Below, one piece after another: positions 8,389 to 16,779 of a stretch of 64,000 nt of DNA. The translations under genes were made by a program, and so were the position numbers. Numbering within the stretch: position 1 is the stretch's first letter; every line of letters starts with the position of its first letter. This DNA comes from Bacteroidales bacterium (lineage in GTDB: Bacteria; Bacteroidota; Bacteroidia; Bacteroidales; UBA932): assembly GCA_028724885.1 (NCBI GenBank), contig JAQYTJ010000011.1, positions 124,001 to 188,000 of the forward strand, in the 5' to 3' direction. The notes below the pieces were generated by a model. That model saw nothing but the letters and a program-made list of their open reading frames with translations, searched no databases and was not told where the DNA came from.

Positions 8389-9786
8389 ATGAAAACACGC
8401 ACATTAATAATCATCTCGACGCTCCTTGCGGCACTGACTTCGTGCGGTTCGGCAGCGCAGTATGCTTCTAACGCCTCCCACCAGAGGTACCAGGACGGAG
8501 TTTATTACTCCTCTGCAGATAATATTCTTAAGCCAAAGGCTCAAGAGCCTAATAATCAAGCTACGCAGGCAGAAACAACTGATGCCGATCCACTTGTAGC
8601 AAAGACTAAAAGCTCTCCGATTTTCATGAAAAGCGGGGAGAAAGTCGATACCCTTTTCATTCCTACGGACAGGACTGCTAAGATATCTCTTAACGGCAAT
8701 AACACGACAGTGACTCTGTACGACAACTCGTGGGATACTTGGAATGCATATCAACCATGGTACGCATCGTCTTGGTATTACGGACCCATGTACTCTCCTT
8801 ATTACTGGGGATATTCTCCTTGGTACTATAACAGATGGTACTACGATCCTTGGTACTACAGGCCTTGGAATTATGGGTTCTCATTGGGATGGAGCTGGGG
8901 CAGCCCTTGGGTCGGTTTCTCGATAGGGTTCTATGATCCTTGGTATTGGGATCCTTGGTACTATAGCGGATGGTACGGCGGCTGGTATGGAGGATGGGGC
9001 TGGCATGGTGATTCATATTACCATCATCACTACTGGCACGACGACTTAAATCATGGCTTTGCTTCCAGAGTACATACGCCTAGAAATTACGCTACTGGTT
9101 CTTCATCTCGCTCAGGCATCGGCTCGTCTACGACTTATGGAATGCTTCGTTCAGGATCTTCCACAAGGTCCTCCGTTCCTCAGGTTACCAGATCCGGGAA
9201 TATCTCTAGGTCTGGCGCAGTCAGGACTTCAGGAGCTTCATCATCTGTGAGGTCTTCAGGCACATCCTCATCCTCTTCCATTAACAGTTCGATATATTCA
9301 AGAGCTTCAAACAGCAGATCCGCGATAAACAAGAGAACATCAGCAACTTCGGTGTCAAGACCACCTATGAGTTCTTATTCTACTAGAGGTTCTGTGGCTC
9401 GCAGCTCGGCTGCCGGGTCTTACTATTCTGGGAGATCATCCTCTTACAGGTCAGGAAATGGCACAACCACGAGTTACAGCCGACCTAGCTATTCAAGGGG
9501 ATCTTCCGTAAGCTCTCAGGCATATTCCAGGCCATCGACCTCAAGGTCTTCAGTCTCAGTTCCAAGCAACTCCTCATACTCCACTAGGAGCAGCGGGAAC
9601 TATAATAATTCAAGCAGTTATACCAGAAGCTCCAGCAACAGCAGTAGCAGCAGTTACAGCAGAAGCTCAAGTAACAGCAGCTATAGCAGGAGTTCCGGAG
9701 GATCGTCAGGAGGATCTTTCGGTGGCGGACGCAGCTCAGGAGGATCGTCAGGAGGTGGGTCACGTGGTGGCGGCGGCAGAAGGTAA
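8389..9786 (+). CDS. Lipoprotein with Trp/Tyr-rich core and Ser/Arg/Gly-rich tail
   Basis: The product has 465 residues. A lipoprotein signal ends in LAALTSC, with lipidation Cys near residue 19. Residues about 110-215 are exceptionally aromatic, built from repeated YYxPWYY, RWYYDPWYY and YGGWYGG units. Residues about 235-465 are low complexity, mainly Ser, Arg, Tyr and Gly, ending GGGSRGGGGRR. No enzyme motif is visible. A strong Shine-Dalgarno AGGAGGT (8376-8382) with a 6-base spacer fixes the start, which is unusual in this phylum. It lies 39 bases before the FadL-like gene, probably in the same operon. Similar Bacteroidales proteins are annotated only as hypothetical or low-complexity surface proteins. 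Confidence 0.8.
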   Translation: MKTRTLIIISTLLAALTSCGSAAQYASNASHQRYQDGVYYSSADNILKPKAQEPNNQATQAETTDADPLVAKTKSSPIFMKSGEKVDTLFIPTDRTAKISLNGNNTTVTLYDNSWDTWNAYQPWYASSWYYGPMYSPYYWGYSPWYYNRWYYDPWYYRPWNYGFSLGWSWGSPWVGFSIGFYDPWYWDPWYYSGWYGGWYGGWGWHGDSYYHHHYWHDDLNHGFASRVHTPRNYATGSSSRSGIGSSTTYGMLRSGSSTRSSVPQVTRSGNISRSGAVRTSGASSSVRSSGTSSSSSINSSIYSRASNSRSAINKRTSATSVSRPPMSSYSTRGSVARSSAAGSYYSGRSSSYRSGNGTTTSYSRPSYSRGSSVSSQAYSRPSTSRSSVSVPSNSSYSTRSSGNYNNSSSYTRSSSNSSSSSYSRSSSNSSYSRSSGGSSGGSFGGGRSSGGSSGGGSRGGGGRR

Positions 9787-9825
9787 AAGCAGTTATTACA
9801 GATACCTTCCTAAATTTATTCTATA

Positions 9826-11559
9826 ATGCGAACTAAAATGAAAAAGACATTACTAATTTCACTGTTCTCCTTTGCGGCGATCGCCGCAGGAGCCCAGACA
9901 GCGCAAGACGCATATACATTCAGCCAGAACACTTACTACGGAACTGCCAGATCCATCGGCATGGGCAACGCAGTCACTGCAGTAGGTGGGGATTTAGGCA
10001 CCATCGGCCTCAACCCTGCAGGCTCGGCCGTAATGGGATATTCGCAATTCACTATTACTCCAGGGATTTCTTTCGGCAGCACGAGCAGCTCGTACAGCCC
10101 TTACGGCGATGGAAAATTTTCTAACAAGAATAACTCTTCCATATCCAGATTCAACATTCCGAATTTCGGCGCCGTGATTAACTTCAATTTGGGTAACGAC
10201 CGAGGCCTTAAGAGCATTTCTTATGGCATAGTCATGAACAGCACCAACAAATTCCTGAATAAGGTTGTCGGAGGAGGGATGAACGACAAGTCCAGTTACC
10301 TTGGGGCCATGTCTGTCCTTGCGGAAGGTTTTAATTCCGGATTTCTGAATGGATTTCTTGACGCTAAAGGTTCAAGCATCAATGACGGAAATTACCCGTA
10401 TTTCCACGGGGATGACAGAGGTTATAATGCTTCTTGGATCTCGATAGTGAACGCACAGGCAGGAGCCATCAGCAACTACGGAGACTCAAATGACCCGGCC
10501 TACGTTTATCGCTATATTGGCGCGACTGAGGTCTTCACCCCGACAGACGAATACGACAAAGACGGGAACCGAATATATAACGTACACATCGGAGGACCTC
10601 TGGATCAGACCTATGGACGTAAGGTGACAGGCAGCAAGGATGACATAGTGTTTAACGTCGGCTTCAACATCTCTGACGTATTCTACTTTGGAGCTAATCT
10701 TGGGATCACGACCTTAGATTATAAATATCACGAATATTTCAAGGAATATGCGCAGAATCCATCTGATTTCCCAATTTTACTGACCGACAATAACGGCAAC
10801 AATCACACTATTAATTTCGATGACTATCGATCTCGCTATTCTTATTCTATGGACGCAACTGGGGTCTATGGGAAGTTCGGTTTCATAGCCAGGCCTGGCG
10901 GAGGGCTTCGTTTGGGCGCCGCCATTCAGACTCCTACCATGTTCGATGTTCGAGAGAAGTGGCAGAATGCCGCCGATGTTCACTATAGCGATAGGGGTAA
11001 CGATGGGAGCGCTTATTCTCCTGAAGGAGACTTCGATTACAAGCTGCGCTCTCCTTTCATATTCAATGCTGGGCTTGCATACACATTAGCCGGAATGGCA
11101 ATGATTAGCGCAGATTACGAGCTGACTAATTACAGCCTGATGAAATTCAAGAATAACAACGATCACGAGTACGGCAACGACACTTTCGATGCGGTAAACT
11201 CCAGCATTAAGGATTTAATGGGGAAATCGCACACACTGAGGCTAGGAGCAGAAGTTAAACCAGCTGCTGACATCGCAATCCGAGCCGGATACAACTATAC
11301 GACTACACCTATAGGACAGTATATCAATGACACGGGTAATCAGGTAGCCACCTCGCATCACAAGTTAAATGCTTTTTCTGTCGGACTAGGGTATTCCTCC
11401 CCTGGCTCATTCTTCTGCGACCTTGCAGGAAGGATGACGAGCTATTCAGATGAATATATCTCTCCATACATCAACTACTTGAGCGATGCAGGTTCACCAA
11501 TCCTCAAGAGTTCTAGAGATCGCTGGGACGTTGTCCTCACTCTAGGCTGGAGATTCTAA
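9826..11559 (+). CDS. OmpP1/FadL-like outer membrane beta-barrel protein
   Basis: The product has 577 residues with a signal peptide cut near AAGAQ (about residue 24). The mature N-terminus (residues 30-70) contains TARSIGMGNAVTAVGGD followed by LNPAGSA, the hallmark of the OmpP1/FadL/PorV-like superfamily, where this region forms the plug. The protein ends VVLTLGWRF, with a terminal Phe expected for an outer membrane barrel. It may move hydrophobic compounds or serve as a secretion-related barrel; sequence does not separate these. It follows the aromatic lipoprotein by 39 bases. An alternative start is the second Met (MKKTLL). Its stop codon abuts the left end of a repeat element. Confidence 0.8.
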   Translation: MRTKMKKTLLISLFSFAAIAAGAQTAQDAYTFSQNTYYGTARSIGMGNAVTAVGGDLGTIGLNPAGSAVMGYSQFTITPGISFGSTSSSYSPYGDGKFSNKNNSSISRFNIPNFGAVINFNLGNDRGLKSISYGIVMNSTNKFLNKVVGGGMNDKSSYLGAMSVLAEGFNSGFLNGFLDAKGSSINDGNYPYFHGDDRGYNASWISIVNAQAGAISNYGDSNDPAYVYRYIGATEVFTPTDEYDKDGNRIYNVHIGGPLDQTYGRKVTGSKDDIVFNVGFNISDVFYFGANLGITTLDYKYHEYFKEYAQNPSDFPILLTDNNGNNHTINFDDYRSRYSYSMDATGVYGKFGFIARPGGGLRLGAAIQTPTMFDVREKWQNAADVHYSDRGNDGSAYSPEGDFDYKLRSPFIFNAGLAYTLAGMAMISADYELTNYSLMKFKNNNDHEYGNDTFDAVNSSIKDLMGKSHTLRLGAEVKPAADIAIRAGYNYTTTPIGQYINDTGNQVATSHHKLNAFSVGLGYSSPGSFFCDLAGRMTSYSDEYISPYINYLSDAGSPILKSSRDRWDVVLTLGWRF

Positions 11560-11722
11560 GAAGCCGTTTTGAAATGTTTGCCGCTGTTATTTATAGGGAT
11601 TTTTCGAGACAGTTTCAATTGCTGAAGAGGGAGCATAGTCGTAGCTATGTGAGCGATGAAGCAGAAGAAAATGGCCTAAAAGGCAATAAAGAACAAGAGT
11701 AAATCTTTCAAAACAGCTTCTA
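11560..11722. repeat. MITE-like element between convergent genes
   Basis: The 163 bases carry imperfect terminal inverted repeats: 11,560-11,581 against the complement of 11,699-11,720 match at 18 of 22 positions (GAAGCyGTTTTGAAA core). A small hairpin, CATAG and CTATG with a six-base loop, sits near 11,634-11,649. No open reading frame is present. The right end (11,687-11,722) is 35/36 identical to 4172-4207 in opposite orientation. It fills the entire gap between two convergent genes and supplies the TAG stop of the wbqC-like gene. It may also act as a bidirectional terminator. Confidence 0.65.
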
Positions 11723-12397
11723 AATATTCTTTAGATAAAGAATCGAGTCGGGACCTTCGTTGAACAAGAGATCCATTATAGATAGGTTGGAAATGAAACC
11801 GTACTTCTTGGCGAAGACTTGGAAGTACGGTTTTTTCAGGTTCAGCTCATCCAAGATGTTGTCTGGTCTCTTCGGATGGAGCACTTCCCTATAATCCAGG
11901 CCGTACTTAGTGGGAATAGCTTCAGCGCGCGATGACACTGGAATATATTCATTTGTCAGACGGAGATCAGCTGCGATGCCTATTTTTGCCAGAAAGAAAC
12001 GCAATATATCCATATCTAGCTCGAAAAGGGTCTCGGGATTGGCATCCAAAATCGAGAATAGCTCATCTTTATAGTAGTCGAAATAGGCTGAAGTCTTGTA
12101 AGCAGAGGCAATCGCTCGCTCGGTGCGAATGAGCCATCCAGTCTTATAATCGACCTTTATCTCCGTGATAGGCAGCTCGTGAGAGCCCTCGTGAACGATT
12201 GGGAAATTCAGATACTGGGGACCGTCAGAAGCATAAAAACGACATCTGTTGCGCCAGCTCTGCTTCTGATAATTCTCGCAAGCTTCAATGTATACGACAG
12301 AAGGTTCGACTTTGTCTGCAGACAAAACCAAACCTTTAGCTATCAATGCGAAATAGCTGATTGGAGGAATATAAGCTATGCTTAGCAGCAGAGCCAT
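11720..12397 (-). CDS. WbqC family protein
   Basis: The 225-residue protein opens with LLSIAYIPPISYFALI, close to the conserved start of WbqC-like proteins, and has the ENYQKQSWRNRCRF motif at about residues 40-53. WbqC proteins occur in polysaccharide and lipid biosynthesis clusters; a transferase or ligase role in envelope glycan assembly is suspected but unproven. There is no signal peptide. It follows lpxA by three bases, so it is the last gene of the lpxD-lpxC-lpxA operon. The stop TAG lies inside the adjoining repeat element. Confidence 0.82.
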   Translation of the reverse strand: MALLLSIAYIPPISYFALIAKGLVLSADKVEPSVVYIEACENYQKQSWRNRCRFYASDGPQYLNFPIVHEGSHELPITEIKVDYKTGWLIRTERAIASAYKTSAYFDYYKDELFSILDANPETLFELDMDILRFFLAKIGIAADLRLTNEYIPVSSRAEAIPTKYGLDYREVLHPKRPDNILDELNLKKPYFQVFAKKYGFISNLSIMDLLFNEGPDSILYLKNI

Positions 12398-12400
12398 TTC

Positions 12401-13213
12401 CTACTCTATCTCGCCTTTTTCCTTGGAATCATTCGCTCTTATTATACCCCTCTTCGAGTTCTTGATAAAATTCAAGATAATGTCGCGTTCTTCGCTCTGA
12501 GGGAATCCGGCCTCAACTTTAGCGCACCCATCAGAGATGTTATAACCCTGGAAATAAATCGTATCGTAAATATCCCTGATATTGCGGATTACGTCTGAGG
12601 AAAAGCCGCGACGGCGGAGACCGACGATGTTGACGCCAGCGTAGCAGATAGGATCGCGGCCACACAGAACGTATGGGGGAATGTCTTTGTTGATTTTCGA
12701 CATGCCACCGACCATTGCATGGCAGCCTATTTTAGAGAACTGATGAGCCTTGGCCCCACCCCCAAGAATCGCCCAGTCATCTACATTAGTTTCCCCTGCC
12801 ACTCCGGAATAGCTTACGAGGATGCAATGCTTTCCTATCACGCAATCATGCGCCACATGAACGTACGACATTATAAGCGAGTTGTCCCCGATTTTGGTGA
12901 CAAGCTTGCCGCTGGCCTTCGTGCCTCTGTTAATGGTAGCGCACTCACGGATAGTAACGTTGTCGCCGATCTCCACATGGGTTATCTCTCCATCGTATTT
13001 TAGATCCTGAGGGATGGCTCCGACAACGGCTCCAGGGAATATCTCGCAGTTCTTCCCCATCTTAACATATTTGAATATGGTAGCGTGAGAAAGGATTTTG
13101 CAACCGTCCCCTATTTCAACGTCATCATCGACGAAAGCAAAAGGACCGATTTTTATATTATCGCCTAAAATGGCGTTCTTGCTTACGTATGCAAGTGGTG
13201 AAATATTATTCAT
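12401..13213 (-). CDS. lpxA: UDP-N-acetylglucosamine acyltransferase
   Basis: LpxA adds the first 3-hydroxyacyl chain, from acyl carrier protein, to UDP-GlcNAc in lipid A synthesis. The 270 residues contain the left-handed beta-helix hexapeptide repeats from about residue 9 to 185 (for example AILGDNIKIGPFAFVDDDVE) and the catalytic region SYVHVAHDCVIG with His near residue 118. The C-terminal helical domain is present. The C-terminus, ending KEKGEIE, is slightly longer than in E. coli LpxA. It starts 11 bases after lpxC and is cytoplasmic. Confidence 0.95.
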   Translation of the reverse strand: MNNISPLAYVSKNAILGDNIKIGPFAFVDDDVEIGDGCKILSHATIFKYVKMGKNCEIFPGAVVGAIPQDLKYDGEITHVEIGDNVTIRECATINRGTKASGKLVTKIGDNSLIMSYVHVAHDCVIGKHCILVSYSGVAGETNVDDWAILGGGAKAHQFSKIGCHAMVGGMSKINKDIPPYVLCGRDPICYAGVNIVGLRRRGFSSDVIRNIRDIYDTIYFQGYNISDGCAKVEAGFPQSEERDIILNFIKNSKRGIIRANDSKEKGEIE

Positions 13214-13224
13214 GACTTTAAATT

Positions 13225-14145
13225 TTACTTATTTAAAATATATTGTCTCACAGCCTTGGTTAGCATGCTATTGATGTAATGACCTGGCTTGAATGCAGAG
13301 ACTTTCCCTTTAATGAAACCTCCACAGAGCCTCACATCTCCGATGAGGTCCAGCAGCTTGTGACGGCTGCATTCATTCGGGAAATGCAGCTCTAGGTTAT
13401 TCAGATATCCGTTTTCATTCACGGAGATATTCGGATGGTTGAATACCGATTTCAGTTGCTCGAATTGTTTCTGCGGCAGAGGGTGCTCAACTATCACTAT
13501 TGCGTTGTCCACATCCCCTCCTTTTATAAGGTTATTCTGGAAGAGGTACGCCACCTCGTGCAAGAATACGAAAGTGCGGCAATAAGCAATCTCAGCCGCA
13601 TAATCCATGGAAGAATCCCAATGAGCTTCCTGTACACCAAGCACCTTTGACCCGAAATCAATGGTGGCATCATAACTCACATCTTCAGAAGGAGTTATCT
13701 TAACCCATGAGCCAGACTTCTCGTCAACTGCCATTATCTCTTTATCCAAGGTGATATATTTCCTAAGGGCATCTTGCTGCCTGAGTCCATCCCGTTTCAT
13801 GGCTTCGACATAGAACCTTGCGCTTCCGTCAAGGATAGGAACCTCAGCATTGTCGAGTTCAACCAAGACGTTGTCCACGCCCATTCCAGTCAGAGCAGAC
13901 ATAAGATGCTCCAACGTCAGCACTGATACATTGCCGTCCGTGATTGTGGTATTTCTGGAAGTCGAGGAGATATATTCGGCAAGAGGCTTAAGGAACGCAT
14001 TTTCACCGAGGTCAGTCCTATGGAAGAGTATTCCTGTATTCTCAGGAGCCGGTTTCAATGTCATGTGGGAAACATTGCCTGTATGCAAGCCTTTTCCCTC
14101 GTAATGATATTCGGTGACCAGAGTGGATTGTTTCTGTGGAATCAT
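13225..14145 (-). CDS. lpxC: UDP-3-O-acyl-N-acetylglucosamine deacetylase, not fused to FabZ
   Basis: LpxC is the zinc deacetylase that commits UDP-GlcNAc derivatives to lipid A. The 306-residue length matches stand-alone LpxC. Motifs seen are LEHLMSALTGMGVDN (about residues 77-91, zinc His) and SRHKLLDLIGDVRL (about 257-270, zinc His and Asp), then GKVSAFKPGH with the catalytic His. In most Bacteroidetes this gene encodes an LpxC-FabZ fusion of about 460 residues. Here the frame stops at QYILNK and lpxA begins 11 bases later, so no FabZ domain or remnant is present. Confidence 0.95.
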   Translation of the reverse strand: MIPQKQSTLVTEYHYEGKGLHTGNVSHMTLKPAPENTGILFHRTDLGENAFLKPLAEYISSTSRNTTITDGNVSVLTLEHLMSALTGMGVDNVLVELDNAEVPILDGSARFYVEAMKRDGLRQQDALRKYITLDKEIMAVDEKSGSWVKITPSEDVSYDATIDFGSKVLGVQEAHWDSSMDYAAEIAYCRTFVFLHEVAYLFQNNLIKGGDVDNAIVIVEHPLPQKQFEQLKSVFNHPNISVNENGYLNNLELHFPNECSRHKLLDLIGDVRLCGGFIKGKVSAFKPGHYINSMLTKAVRQYILNK

Positions 14146-14164
14146 TTATTCTCAATGTTTTCTG

Positions 14165-15154
14165 CTAGTCTCTGCCCTGATTCTTGAACACAGCGTAGCT
14201 TCTCAAATAATTTTTTAATGGAAGAGACGGCGAGCCTAGAAACACTTGGCCTTCCTCCTTAACATTGCCAATCACGCCAGCCTGCGCGCCTATCGTAGTA
14301 TGGTCTGCGATGACGAGGTGGCCTGCGATGCCGACCTGGCCTGCAAGTACACAATTCTTGCCAATCTTAGTGGAGCCAGCTATGCCACATTGAGCAGCCA
14401 TCACCGTGTTATCGCCAATCTGCACGTTATGAGCGATTTGGCAAAGATTATCAATTTTCACTCCATTGCCAATAATCGTGGACTCCATCTCGGATTTGTC
14501 AATTGTAGTGCAAGCCCCTATCTCCACATTATCGCCTATCACAACGTTGCCAATATGCTCTATTTTCTCCCATGTGCCATCTTTAAGGGGAGCATTGCCG
14601 AAGCCATCAGACCCGATCACGGCATTGGCATGAATGATGACATTATTCCCGATCACCATGCCAGGATATATCACTACTCCAGGATAAATAATGCAGTGGG
14701 AGCCTATGCTTGCATTGTCGCCGATGTAGACGTTCTCGTAAATCTTCGTATAATCGCCGACCTTGGCGTGGTGCCCAACGTAAGAATGACTTCCAAGGTA
14801 AACTTTTTTCCCGAACTTTGTGGTAAGGAACCATGACGAGCGGAAGCCTCTGTGCCTCCTGTCCGTACGCCTTTTCGTAGCGACGTATTTCAGCAAGTCC
14901 GCAAGGGACTTGTAGGCATCGTCCACCCTCACCATCGTAGGCTGAACCTTTTCTTTAGGAACGAAATCTTTGTTTACGAGAAGAACGCTGGCTTTACAAG
15001 AGTAAACGTAACGCTCGTACTTGGGATTTGCGAAGAAACAAAGTTGCCCAAGTTTCCCATGCTCTATCTTTGCGAAAGACGTCACTTTCGCTTCCGGATC
15101 GCCCTCAACCGTTCCTTTTAATATATGAGCCAACTGCTTTGCAGTATATTCCAT
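14165..15154 (-). CDS. lpxD: UDP-3-O-(3-hydroxyacyl)glucosamine N-acyltransferase
   Basis: LpxD adds the second hydroxyacyl chain in lipid A synthesis. The start is set at 15,154 ([14 protein letters not shown]) because LpxD proteins begin with this segment; the frame extends 15 codons further upstream to 15,199 without family similarity. About 329 residues: an N-terminal uridine-binding domain (to about residue 95), then hexapeptide repeats forming a beta-helix, with catalytic His in [10 protein letters not shown] (about residue 234). It is the first gene of lpxD-lpxC-lpxA-wbqC, 19 bases before lpxC. The divergent neighbour is the sugar porter. Confidence 0.93.
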   Translation of the reverse strand: MEYTAKQLAHILKGTVEGDPEAKVTSFAKIEHGKLGQLCFFANPKYERYVYSCKASVLLVNKDFVPKEKVQPTMVRVDDAYKSLADLLKYVATKRRTDRRHRGFRSSWFLTTKFGKKVYLGSHSYVGHHAKVGDYTKIYENVYIGDNASIGSHCIIYPGVVIYPGMVIGNNVIIHANAVIGSDGFGNAPLKDGTWEKIEHIGNVVIGDNVEIGACTTIDKSEMESTIIGNGVKIDNLCQIAHNVQIGDNTVMAAQCGIAGSTKIGKNCVLAGQVGIAGHLVIADHTTIGAQAGVIGNVKEEGQVFLGSPSLPLKNYLRSYAVFKNQGRD

Positions 15155-15282
15155 GGCTTTCAACTTCTTAAGATTTGAAATCGTCAACAAAGTAAGCAAT
15201 TTATTTTCATTTTTGCTACAATATCATATCATTTGATAGTTTAGAATCACTAAAAAAATCAAAAATTTTCATTCACAGACGC

Positions 15283-15306
15283 ATTAGTGAAAAATTTTAA
15301 TATTAA
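15283..15306. promoter_or_regulatory. Candidate operator upstream of the MFS gene
   Basis: The AT-rich sequence ATTAGTGAAAAATTTTAATA continues to 15,306 and resembles ATTAGTAAAAATATTAATAT at 18,089-18,108, ahead of the DUF4434 gene. Each lies just upstream of a -7 box. NagC/Mlc-type ROK regulators bind AT-rich dyads, and a ROK gene lies between the two sites, so this may be its operator. This is inference from two sites only. Confidence 0.35.
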
Positions 15307-15331
15307 TTAGGGCATCATGAAAAATATTAAG

Positions 15332-15339
15332 TAACTTCG
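15332..15339 (+). promoter_or_regulatory. -7 promoter element for the MFS-ROK operon
   Basis: TAACTTCG matches the Bacteroidetes TAnnTTTG element at all but one fixed position and lies 16 bases before the MFS start, giving a short leader. No clear -33 TTTG is seen at the usual 19-base spacing. Confidence 0.45.
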
Positions 15340-15355
15340 CAAAAACAAACGTAAA

Positions 15356-16777
15356 ATGGCTGTTTCTCTCAATACCGGACGTGACATAAATATGGGCTAC
15401 GTTGTATTTCTATCTATTGTAGCGGCACTCGGAGGCATTCTTTTCGGTTATGACACCGCCGTCATATCAGGCACGACCACTATCGTTGGCCATCAGTTTC
15501 AGCTAAACGACCTGCAATTGGGATGGTATGTAGGCTGTGCCCTTATAGGTTCCATTGCTGGCGTGCTTGTAGCAGGAATAATGAGCGACGGCCTTGGGCG
15601 GAAAATAACCATGCTGATTTCAGCCATCATGTTCAGCATCTCGGCAATCGGATGCGCCGTAAGCGCAGACTTCACCCAGCTGGTCGTCTACAGGATCATT
15701 GGAGGATTCGGAATTGGCGTCGTGTCAATAGTCTCCCCTATTTATATCTCGGAGATAGCAATCCCAGAGAAACGTGGCTCATTAGTGTCCCTTTACCAGC
15801 TTGCTGTGACAATAGGGTTCTTGCTGGCCTACCTAATAAATTATTTCATTTTGAAGAATGCGACTAACGATGCTACCACTGCTGGTGCCATGGGAGAGAA
15901 GCTGTTCCACTCGGAATACTGGAGAGGGATGCTCGGATGCGAGACTATTCCGGACCTGCTCTTCCTCATAGTGATATTCTTCATTCCAGAGAGCCCCAGG
16001 TGGCTGATCGTAAAAGGAAGAGAAGATAAAGCATCGAATATATTATTAAGAATATTCAAAAGTCCTGATGCCGTCAGTGAGCAAATTGCCCTCACTAAGA
16101 CTTCCATCCAAGGCGAGACGAAATCGGAGTGGAAGGCTTTGCTGGAGCCAGACATATTGAAGGCCGTCATATTCGGCTCAGCCATAGCCATCCTAGGTCA
16201 ATTCATGGGAGTGAACGCAGTCCTTTATTATGGTCCGCAGATATTCCAGGATGCTGGCCTTTCAGGCGGAGATGCCCTGTTCTCGCAGGTTCTAGTCGGA
16301 ATCGTGAATATGCTGACGACAGTCATCGCCTTGCTGATCATTGACAAGGTGGGGCGCAAGCAGCTGGTCTACTGGGGCGTGAGCGGAATGATATTCTGCC
16401 TGCTGATGACCGGGCTCTATTTCTGGAAAGGTTCAGCAATAGGACTGGGAAGCACCTTCCTGCTGGTTTTCTTCCTACTCTACGTTTTCTGCACGGCGAT
16501 TTCCATCAGTGCTGTCGTATTCGTGCTGCTCTCCGAGATGTATCCAAACAAGGTCCGCGGCCTAGCGATGAGCATAGCTGGCCTGGCGCTATGGGTAGGC
16601 ACTTACCTTATCGGCCAGCTTACTCCCTGGATGCTTTCAACGCTTACTCCTGCTGGCACATTCTTCTTGTTCGCCGCAATGTGCATCCCTTATATGCTGA
16701 TCATGTGGAAAGAAATTCCAGAAACTACTGGAAAAACACTCGAAGAAATAGAACAATACTGGAAAAACAAAAAATAA
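15356..16777 (+). CDS. MFS sugar porter family transporter
   Basis: The protein has 473 residues and about 12 hydrophobic segments. Family signatures are FGYDTAVISG near TM1 (about residues 28-37), DGLGRK in the first cytoplasmic loop, PESPRWL before the central loop (about 207-213), and PETTGKTLEE near the C-terminus. These place it in the XylE/GLUT-like proton-coupled sugar symporters of the inner membrane. It is the first gene of the locus and probably imports the mono- or disaccharide released in the periplasm. Two bases separate its stop from the ROK start. Start at 15,356; the internal Met at 15,392 (MGYVVF) is possible. Confidence 0.92.
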   Translation: MAVSLNTGRDINMGYVVFLSIVAALGGILFGYDTAVISGTTTIVGHQFQLNDLQLGWYVGCALIGSIAGVLVAGIMSDGLGRKITMLISAIMFSISAIGCAVSADFTQLVVYRIIGGFGIGVVSIVSPIYISEIAIPEKRGSLVSLYQLAVTIGFLLAYLINYFILKNATNDATTAGAMGEKLFHSEYWRGMLGCETIPDLLFLIVIFFIPESPRWLIVKGREDKASNILLRIFKSPDAVSEQIALTKTSIQGETKSEWKALLEPDILKAVIFGSAIAILGQFMGVNAVLYYGPQIFQDAGLSGGDALFSQVLVGIVNMLTTVIALLIIDKVGRKQLVYWGVSGMIFCLLMTGLYFWKGSAIGLGSTFLLVFFLLYVFCTAISISAVVFVLLSEMYPNKVRGLAMSIAGLALWVGTYLIGQLTPWMLSTLTPAGTFFLFAAMCIPYMLIMWKEIPETTGKTLEEIEQYWKNKK

Positions 16778-16779
16778 AG

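Noticed and set aside
9100..9780. Repetitive Ser/Arg/Gly coding DNA as a CRISPR or satellite array
   Set aside because: The repetition is codon-level low complexity in one open frame, with no constant repeats and spacers.
16591..16779. Upstream extension of the ROK frame
   Set aside because: These 63 codons lie inside the MFS gene in another frame and have no resemblance to ROK proteins; the ATG at 16,780 fits the family and operon spacing.
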